Positions 8,239-12,522 of a stretch of DNA of 12,522 nucleotides are shown here, one piece after another; positions within the stretch are counted from its first letter, which is position 1; each line of letters starts with the position of its first letter. This DNA is from CANGTU01 sp046336655. GTDB taxonomy: Bacteria > Bacteroidota > Bacteroidia > Flavobacteriales_D > Sanyastnellaceae. The stretch is from positions 1-12,522 of the forward strand of contig JBKDGH010000104.1 of the NCBI GenBank assembly GCA_046336655.1, written 5' to 3'. The notes beneath the pieces were generated by a model. It saw nothing but the letters and a program-made list of their open reading frames with translations, was not told where the DNA came from and ran no database searches. A program made the translations under genes and the position numbers.

Positions 8239-8259
8239 ATCTAGCATCTAGTATCTAGT
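8239..8259. repeat. 7-bp tandem microrepeat ATCTAG(C/T)
   Basis: Three consecutive units, ATCTAGC, ATCTAGT and ATCTAGT. The third contains the TAG stop codon (minus strand, 8257-8255) of the TPR lipoprotein gene. Each unit reads CTAG on both strands. This is a second, unrelated 7-bp array within 50 bases of the TCTCCAA tract. Confidence 0.75.
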
Positions 8260-9046
8260 TTCTTGATTCCCCACCGGAATCACTCCCATAGAGTATCTTA
8301 TACGTCTCAATCGACTCCGTATAGCTCGTATCAATCGCCAGGGTTCTCGCCCAGGCGATTTCGGCGTGGGCGGCTTTGCCCTGGCGGTATTGTGCCATGC
8401 CGAGCAGGTAGTGCTGATCGGCAAACCCGGGATAGCGGTCGGTGAGGGTGCGGAGATGTGCTTCGGCCTCATCGAAACGATCGAGGTCAAAAAGATTGAG
8501 CGCAAGCACATATTGTGAATTGCGGTCAGGGGAAATATCAAAGGCCTTTTGATTGTAAGTCAGCGCCTTTTCTAAATCGGCAAACGACTCATCATATTCT
8601 CCCAGATAAATTAATCCAAGTGAATTGTACGCTGCCAGATCGTCTTTCTTTTTGGTCAGCGCTTCTTCGAGTGAAATCACTGCGCCTGTGAGATCGCCAT
8701 CGTAAATCTGTACATCGGCCTGATTGACCAACCGCTCATATGAGCCCTCGGCAGCGAGCAATGCCGCCTTGTTGGAGTAGTAACGCGCGGAATCGTTCTG
8801 CTCCTGACTGTTGAATACAATCGAAATATTGCGGAGTATTTGTCCTTGTGTTTCAGGCGTTATCCCCTCGAGCGAGGCGGCTTCCTTCATTTTCTGAAGC
8901 GCTGTTTCTGAATCGCCCTGATTATACAGCACAAGTCCTTGCTCATTGAGTTCGCGCGCCTTTTTTTCATTCTGGAGCATTTCACAGCCGGTAAACGTGA
9001 TGCCCAACGCGAGCGCAACAGCAAAGGGAAGTCGGGTGATTTTCAT
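8255..9046 (-). CDS. TPR-repeat lipoprotein
   Basis: 263 residues. The N-terminus MKITRLPFAVALALGITFTG followed by Cys21 is a lipoprotein signal with lipobox FTGC, so the mature protein should be lipid-anchored facing the periplasm. The rest is helical tetratricopeptide repeat. Units are clear at about 31-63 (LNEQGLVLYNQGDSETALQK), 104-133 (DGDLTGAVISLEEAL), 136-173 (AAYNSLGLIYLG), 175-205 (LALNLFDLDRFDEAEAHL) and 209-241 (HYLLGMAQYRQGKAAHAEIA), with a degenerate unit near 70-100. TPRs mediate protein binding; no enzymatic motif is visible and the partner is unknown. The gene starts 14 bp after the stop of the glycosyltransferase gene on the same strand, so they are probably cotranscribed, although the two functions are not obviously linked. 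Confidence 0.88.
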   Translation of the reverse strand: MKITRLPFAVALALGITFTGCEMLQNEKKARELNEQGLVLYNQGDSETALQKMKEAASLEGITPETQGQILRNISIVFNSQEQNDSARYYSNKAALLAAEGSYERLVNQADVQIYDGDLTGAVISLEEALTKKKDDLAAYNSLGLIYLGEYDESFADLEKALTYNQKAFDISPDRNSQYVLALNLFDLDRFDEAEAHLRTLTDRYPGFADQHYLLGMAQYRQGKAAHAEIAWARTLAIDTSYTESIETYKILYGSDSGGESRN

Positions 9047-9060
9047 GAGAAATAAACGGG

Positions 9061-10143
9061 TTAAAGGAGTTCTGCGAACATACGGTCATATTGCCCGATC
9101 ACATGCGTCCAGGAATAATTGCGTGTGAGGTGGGGCGTGGTGTATTTCGACGGATCGTTTAAGATATTCCTCAGGCGAATGATGAACTCTTCATCGCTGG
9201 TATAGAGTGCAGAGCGATCTGCTACATGCTCCGGATAGGCAAGCCGGTCGGGCAGGAGTGGAGTGAGTCCGCAGTACAATCCCTCCACCACACTGTATCC
9301 GAAAAAATCCTGATTGGCGGTCACGGGCAGGATATGTGCCCTCCACAGCCAACGGTAGTAAGCTTCGCGGGATTCGCAATAGCCCCAATGGAGGATGCTC
9401 GCATTCAATTTCTCTCTCGCTTCGCGAAAGATATCAGGCGAATGTCTGAACTGCTCGCCGAGCACAACCAACCGGAATTCTTCTCCTTCCTCATCCAATT
9501 GAAAGAGTGCACGAAAAAAGGACTCAGGGTTTTTATCAAACTCCCAGCGGTGATTCCATACGATGATAGGTGCTCCCACAGCTTTCGGCTCCCGCCAGCG
9601 GTTGGCTTCCTCCACATCACAGCCGGGGGCTATCACCAGCGCCTTTTCCCGGATGCGCTGCACATCGTCCAATGATGGGGCATCGGGAAATTGTCCGAGG
9701 AAACCGGGCAGCGCTCCGAGGAACGATTCGCGGTGGTATGCACTGTTGAACACCACGCGGTCAGCCGCAAGCGCAGTGGTGTAATTGATCCATCCATAGT
9801 GCTGGTCGCGGCGCAGGGCCGGATCGGGATCGCCGGGCGACCACGGATAGGTAATCTGATTCTCATGAAAATACACGGCCACAGGAAGATTCATCCCTTC
9901 GCAGGCGAGCAATCCCCGCAGGGCGGCCACGTCGGTGAGGTCGGATACCAGCAGGGCATCCGGACGCTCCGGAAAGGCGAGAAGAACCCGGGCAAAGGTC
10001 ACGGCTGATCCGTGCATGCGCCATTTCCAGTGTGCCCCTGGAAGCGTAACAAGCTGAATATCAATATTGCTATGCTCCGCAAGGCCATCAGCCCACCGTT
10101 TGTGAGAGCCGGTATAGAAGGATTCGAGCAGGGCTACGCGCAT
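9061..10143 (-). CDS. GTDC1/QTMAN-like glycosyltransferase (putative tRNA-queuosine alpha-mannosyltransferase)
   Basis: 360 residues, two-domain GT-B layout. Residues 2-45 (LLESFYTGSHKRWADGL, LPGAHWKWRMHG) and 92-100 (FHENQITYP) are hallmarks of the QTMAN N-terminal family, formerly DUF3524. The C-terminal half is GT4-like: IVWNHRWEFDKNPE (194-207), LVVLGEQF (225-232), and the nucleotide-sugar segment VVEGLYCGLTPLLPDRLAYP (285-304) with the E-x7-E spacing of retaining GT4 enzymes. The human homologue (GTDC1/QTMAN) transfers mannose from GDP-mannose to queuosine in tRNA-Asp. Substrate and sugar for bacterial members are inference here, because no queuosine-synthesis gene is in view. It is full length, with no signal peptide, so cytoplasmic. 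It is first in a likely two-gene operon and divergent from the cysteine-rich secreted protein across 67 bp. The alternative is a generic family-4 glycosyltransferase, but the N-terminal signatures argue against that. Confidence 0.85.
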   Translation of the reverse strand: MRVALLESFYTGSHKRWADGLAEHSNIDIQLVTLPGAHWKWRMHGSAVTFARVLLAFPERPDALLVSDLTDVAALRGLLACEGMNLPVAVYFHENQITYPWSPGDPDPALRRDQHYGWINYTTALAADRVVFNSAYHRESFLGALPGFLGQFPDAPSLDDVQRIREKALVIAPGCDVEEANRWREPKAVGAPIIVWNHRWEFDKNPESFFRALFQLDEEGEEFRLVVLGEQFRHSPDIFREAREKLNASILHWGYCESREAYYRWLWRAHILPVTANQDFFGYSVVEGLYCGLTPLLPDRLAYPEHVADRSALYTSDEEFIIRLRNILNDPSKYTTPHLTRNYSWTHVIGQYDRMFAELL

Positions 10144-10210
10144 TTTCCAAAAATCGTAACCTTTTGGGAACTGCCCGGGTATAAAGGGGTGGAAATAAAA
10201 CGCCTATGTT

Positions 10211-10759
10211 ATGAAAAATCTCGTTTCCGCCCTTGTTTTCAGCCTGTTGGTGACGCACGCATGGACACAAACCGATGCGCCTACATGTCTGTTCTACGGC
10301 TACGTGGAAGAAGGGCAGTTTGAGGATGAAAATCCGAAAAAGAAGAAAGTGAAAGAACAGGCGAAGCTGGCTGGCGTGAAGATTTACACCTACGTGGGCG
10401 ATCAACTCTTCAGTGAGCAGATGGCCCGCGAAACGGGTTTCTACGCGCTGATGCTGCCGGCCGGTGAAAAATACCGCGTGGTGTTTGAGAAGGACGGCTA
10501 CTTCTGCAAATGCTTCGAAATGGATTGCAGGAAGCTCGACTTCCCTTCCAACGATGCCGCGCTGAAATGCCTCGCCGATGTGTCGCTGTTCAAAAAGGTA
10601 GAAGACGACAACCTGCTCAACCTCTGTAAATATCCGTTCGCCCGATGCGCGTACAATCCTTCAGACCGTGAAATGGTGTGGGATATGGAATACACAGAGC
10701 GCACGCGGGAGAAATTCTACCAGCTCGCACAGCCATATTATCTCGCTGAGAAAAAGTAA
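10211..10759 (+). CDS. Secreted cysteine-rich protein of unknown function, Cna-B-like fold suspected
   Basis: 182 residues. The N-terminus MKNLVSALVFSLLVTHAWTQ looks like a cleavable Sec signal. The mature part has seven cysteines (26, 99, 101, 106, 120, 139, 146). Residues about 26-110 run FYGYV...LAGVKIYTYVGDQLFSE...TGFYALMLPAGEKYRVVFEKDGY. This matches the strand order of small Cna-B or carboxypeptidase-regulatory-like beta-sandwiches in Bacteroidota envelope proteins (G-V-x-V-Y, then G-x-F/Y-x-L-x-L-P-x-G, then Y-x-V-x-x-x-K-x-GY). A basic patch KKKKVKEQ (43-50) sits in a loop. The C-terminal third (125-182) is not recognisable. No lipobox or sorting domain was seen, so it is probably periplasmic. 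I do not recognise a named family. It is transcribed away from the glycosyltransferase gene, and no clear -7 box was found. Confidence 0.72.
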   Translation: MKNLVSALVFSLLVTHAWTQTDAPTCLFYGYVEEGQFEDENPKKKKVKEQAKLAGVKIYTYVGDQLFSEQMARETGFYALMLPAGEKYRVVFEKDGYFCKCFEMDCRKLDFPSNDAALKCLADVSLFKKVEDDNLLNLCKYPFARCAYNPSDREMVWDMEYTERTREKFYQLAQPYYLAEKK

Positions 10760-10834
10760 GCGAAGAAATAAACTCTTTCAGGCTACCGCGGCGGGGGTTA
10801 CTCTGCCCGGTTGCTTGTTTTTATCCTAATATAA
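10760..10834. other. Spacer between the cysteine-rich gene and the GxxExxY cassette
   Basis: 75 bases with no open frame. A GC-rich segment (about 10785-10811) followed by TTGCTTGTTTTT (10811-10822) could be a weak terminator for the upstream gene, but only short 4-bp pairings can be drawn. Nothing else is recognisable. Confidence 0.4.
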
Positions 10835-10878
10835 GATAGTAACACGGAGGTCTCAGAGGACCACGGGGATCACGGAGT
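10835..10878 (+). repeat. Left 44-bp inverted repeat of the GxxExxY cassette
   Basis: It begins GATAGTA and runs through CACGGAGG (10843), CTCAGAGG (10852), CACGGGG (10862) and CACGGAG (10871), a quasi-tandem series at 9-10 base spacing. It pairs with the reverse complement of 11425-11468 at 41 of 44 positions. Its inner end is 17 bases from the GxxExxY stop codon. Confidence 0.93.
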
Positions 10879-10894
10879 TAATTTGAATCAGTCT

Positions 10895-11269
10895 CTAGTT
10901 GACGACTCTTCTTATCCCGTTCTTTAATATTGGTTCATGGAAGTTCATGAGCAAGCCAAGACTCATTCCAGAATGTCTGAGATAGGTTAGCAGTTGTGCA
11001 TGATGCATTGGTCCCAGTTGCTCAATTGATTTAAGTTCCACGACCACCTCTTCCTCCACAACCAGATCCATGAAATAGGCATTGGGGATGATGAGTTCCT
11101 TGTAACATAAAGTTATCGGCACTTCGGTTTCTACCCTGAAACCTTTACATTGAAGTTCATGGCTTAGGGCTAGCTTGTAGGTTTTTTCAAGCATTCCCGG
11201 ACCTTGCAGGCGATGCACTTCAATTGCTGATCGGATAATTTCTCCTGACAATTCGATTTTCCCATTCAT
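10895..11269 (-). CDS. GxxExxY family protein (PD-(D/E)XK nuclease-like fold)
   Basis: 124 residues, full length for this small family. The name-giving motif is G25-M-L-E28-K-T-Y31, preceded by the usual ELSGEIIRSAIEVHRLQGPG. A PD-(D/E)XK-like core follows: D68, then E78-L-K80 in VVVELKS, then HHAQLLTYLRHSG (89-101) with Q92 in the motif IV position. The end GLLMNFHEPILKNGIRRVVN is the normal family C-terminus. The residues needed for a metal-dependent nuclease core are therefore present, but no biochemical function is established to my knowledge. There is no signal peptide, so it is cytoplasmic. It is the only gene inside a pair of 44-bp inverted repeats. TACGTTTT (minus strand, 11315-11308) could be a weak -7 box, without a matching -33 box. 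Confidence 0.9.
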   Translation of the reverse strand: MNGKIELSGEIIRSAIEVHRLQGPGMLEKTYKLALSHELQCKGFRVETEVPITLCYKELIIPNAYFMDLVVEEEVVVELKSIEQLGPMHHAQLLTYLRHSGMSLGLLMNFHEPILKNGIRRVVN

Positions 11270-11424
11270 TCGCCGAATATCCCGGCTTCGGAATGCCTTA
11301 GAAAGAAAAAACGTATAAAGTTCATGCGGCTATCATGCACATATGTCTTTACCCGCCACCCCAAAACCAGCGAATTTTCGGAATTCTCCTCTAGTGAATA
11401 GTAGAGCATGAGTCAATAAAAACT
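11270..11424. other. Upstream region of the GxxExxY gene inside the cassette
   Basis: 155 bases between the GxxExxY start and the right inverted repeat, AT-rich in places, with no open frame of note. It must hold any promoter the cassette carries; only the weak box at 11308-11315 (minus strand) was seen. No RNA gene is recognised. Confidence 0.4.
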
Positions 11425-11468
11425 ACTCCGTGAACCCCGTGGTCCTCTGAGGCCTCCGTGCTACTATC
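11425..11468 (-). repeat. Right 44-bp inverted repeat of the GxxExxY cassette
   Basis: The reverse complement starts GATAGTAGCACGGAGG and matches the left arm except for three substitutions (A to G, T to C, A to T), with no gaps. The outer edge is 12 bases from the arginase stop codon, so readthrough from arginase enters it at once. Confidence 0.93.
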
Positions 11469-11480
11469 CCCGCGTTCCGA

Positions 11481-12449
11481 TCAGATAATCTCCACCTGCC
11501 GCGCCACCTTTTGCAGGATTTCAAACGCGGTTTCGGCCATCACGTTCTCGCTGTCGAGTGTTGGATTGACTTCAGTGAATTCCAGGCAGCACACGCGCTC
11601 ATTCTGGATAAGCTCAAGAATCAGGTCCGCCGCCTCACGCTCATTGATGCCACCTTTTACTGGTGTGCCCGTGCCGCGTGATACAGAAGGATCCATCGCG
11701 TCCACATCGAAGCTTATGTATATCTTATCACAGCCCGCGAGGTATTTCAGGATTTCGCGGCTCAGCTTGGTGACGCCCGTTTTCTTGAGTTCATTGGTGC
11801 TGATCACTTTCACCTTGTGGTTTTTAATCAGCGCATTTTCCTGTTCTTCAAAATCGCGAAGCGTTACGTACACCAGATCGCGGTAGTCCACCTTCGGGGC
11901 AATGTCGCCCACGCTTTTCAGCAACTCCCAAAGCTCAATTGTTTCATAGTCGAGGTCATTGATCTTTTCTTCAATGTTGTCTTCATTGAGCGCAGTGGCC
12001 AATGGCATGCCGTGCAGGTTGCCGCTCGGTGAGGTATAGGGCGAGTGCAGATCGGCGTGCGCATCGATCCAGATTACTCCAAGCCTTGACTCGGGATAGG
12101 CGATTTTAATTCCTGCAATGGTTCCTCCCGCGCTGCTGTGGTCGCCGGAGATGAGCAGCGGAAATCGTCCGTCGCGCAGCGTATCGCGCACTGCTGCTGA
12201 CACGCGCTCGTAGATTTTCAGCACACTGCGGATGTGCTTGGCGTAGCGGCTGCCGGGATTGCTGTAAAGTGCCGCATTATCGTTGGGGATTACAATGCTC
12301 TTGTATTTTTTAAAGAACTGCGAACGGAAGTCCAGGGCTGCAATCTTGATGGCTTCAACGCCCAGACTGGCGCCGCGTGTTCCCGCACCCACTTCGCTGG
12401 GTACTTCAAGCAGTCGGATATTCTTGGCGGTGGTTTGTCGGACTGTCAT
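11481..12449 (-). CDS. Arginase (manganese ureohydrolase family)
   Basis: 322 residues from ATG 12449. A TTG nine bases upstream is in frame but less likely, since family members begin shortly before IRLLEVPSEVGAGTRGASLG. The enzyme hydrolyses L-arginine to L-ornithine and urea in the cytoplasm. All metal ligands are present: H104 in SGDHSSAGG, D129, H131 and D133 in WIDAHADLHSP, D248 and D250 in SFDVDAMDP. The catalytic-loop GNLHGMPLA (H146) follows a TSPSG sequence as in Bacillus arginases. TGTPVKGG (260-267) and EVNP (293-296) are also typical. Agmatinase or formimidoylglutamase are alternatives within the family, but the GNLHGMPL motif favours arginase. Its position as the last gene before the GxxExxY cassette, and the palindromes over and upstream of its start, are unusual. 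Confidence 0.92.
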   Translation of the reverse strand: MTVRQTTAKNIRLLEVPSEVGAGTRGASLGVEAIKIAALDFRSQFFKKYKSIVIPNDNAALYSNPGSRYAKHIRSVLKIYERVSAAVRDTLRDGRFPLLISGDHSSAGGTIAGIKIAYPESRLGVIWIDAHADLHSPYTSPSGNLHGMPLATALNEDNIEEKINDLDYETIELWELLKSVGDIAPKVDYRDLVYVTLRDFEEQENALIKNHKVKVISTNELKKTGVTKLSREILKYLAGCDKIYISFDVDAMDPSVSRGTGTPVKGGINEREAADLILELIQNERVCCLEFTEVNPTLDSENVMAETAFEILQKVARQVEII

Positions 12450-12459
12450 ATCCGACAAA
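12434..12459. repeat. Perfect 9-bp inverted repeat with the arginase start codon in its loop
   Basis: TTTGTCGGA (12434-12442) and TCCGACAAA (12451-12459) are exact complements separated by eight bases that include the arginase ATG (12449-12447, minus strand). As RNA it would place the start codon in a hairpin loop; as DNA it could be an operator. The inner arm encodes the VRQT residues of arginase. Confidence 0.8.
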
Positions 12460-12471
12460 TAGACCGTACAA

Positions 12472-12487
12472 CCGCGATTTGTCGCGG
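12472..12487. repeat. Short palindrome upstream of arginase
   Basis: CCGCGA (12472-12477) and TCGCGG (12482-12487) are exact complements around a TTTG loop. The TTTGTCG core is the same heptamer found in the start-codon hairpin. Confidence 0.65.
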
Positions 12488-12509
12488 CTGTGCATGGTTG
12501 GAGCCGCGA
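12482..12509. repeat. Second, competing inverted repeat upstream of arginase
   Basis: TCGCGGCT (12482-12489) pairs with AGCCGCGA (12502-12509) across 12 bases. It uses the right arm of the 12472-12487 palindrome, so the two hairpins are mutually exclusive. Confidence 0.6.
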
Positions 12510-12522
12510 TGAATCGTGTCTC
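12501..12522. repeat. REP-like imperfect 22-bp palindrome at the window edge
   Basis: GAGCCGCGAT and ATCGTGTCTC pair end to end around a two-base loop, with one mismatch and one G-T pair. The shape resembles short GAGACGCGATxxATCGCGTCTC palindromes that recur in intergenic DNA of several bacterial phyla. It ends at the last base of the window, so its full extent is unknown. Confidence 0.5.

Larger units (their letters stand above)
10835..11468. mobile_element. Putative non-autonomous cassette: GxxExxY gene bounded by 44-bp inverted repeats
   Basis: The 634-bp unit is delimited by near-identical inverted repeats and contains one gene. The repeat boundaries and the gene are seen directly; mobility is inference. 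There is no transposase. The flanks (CTAATATAA on the left, CCCGCGTTC on the right) show no target-site duplication. The right end lies 12 bases beyond the arginase stop codon and the left end 75 bases beyond the cysteine-rich gene stop, so the unit sits in a gap between converging genes, where insertion would be tolerated. Confidence 0.6.

Noticed and set aside
10144..10210. Divergent promoters for the glycosyltransferase and the cysteine-rich gene
   Set aside because: No TAnnTTTG box with acceptable fit was found on either strand; ACCTTTTG at 10159-10166 lacks the TA.
10785..10822. Terminator of the cysteine-rich gene
   Set aside because: Only about 4-bp pairings can be drawn before the T-rich run, too weak to call.
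10835..10878. Left cassette arm read as a terminator for the cysteine-rich gene
   Set aside because: The arm has no internal hairpin or T-run; it pairs only with the distant right arm.
12450..12458. TTG start for arginase, three codons upstream of the ATG
   Set aside because: It adds only three residues and has no supporting ribosome-binding sequence; an ATG follows at once and suits the family N-terminus.

Overview
The window comes from the chromosome of a member of the phylum Bacteroidota, probably the order Flavobacteriales. Three consecutive large secreted proteins end in type A C-terminal sorting domains of the type IX secretion system (T9SS), a system restricted to this phylum. Candidate promoters have the Bacteroidota -7 box TAnnTTTG, and the start codons lack obvious Shine-Dalgarno sequences. 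Lineage below phylum level is inference.

Left part (1-8104). The 5' piece of a secreted GH13 starch/maltodextrin hydrolase reads leftward out of the window. Divergently from it, across 85 bp, runs a T9SS-secreted protein made of four cysteine-rich modules that look like carbohydrate-binding E-set folds, so the pair may form an alpha-glucan utilisation unit. Two more giant T9SS substrates follow. One has about seven SprB-like repeats. The other has FG-GAP/VCBS repeats, an ASPIC/UnbV domain and Ig-like domains. Each T9SS gene ends at its own strong terminator hairpin and at least two have a recognisable promoter, so they are probably separate transcription units.

Middle (8105-10759). A minus-strand pair, probably an operon, encodes a GTDC1/QTMAN-like glycosyltransferase (the tRNA-queuosine mannosyltransferase family) and then, 14 bp downstream, a TPR lipoprotein. 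A short cysteine-rich secreted protein of unknown function is divergent from the glycosyltransferase.

Right part (10760-12522). A GxxExxY-family protein (PD-(D/E)XK fold) sits alone inside a 634-bp unit bounded by 44-bp inverted repeats that match at 41 of 44 positions. The arms are themselves built of CACGGAG-like sub-units. This looks like a non-autonomous cassette inserted directly behind an arginase gene, and it is the best candidate here for an undescribed system. The arginase start codon lies in the loop of a perfect 9-bp inverted repeat, and a cluster of REP-like palindromes fills the sequence upstream to the window edge. No tRNA, rRNA, CRISPR array or transposase gene was seen, and no gene-free stretch exceeds 300 bases.
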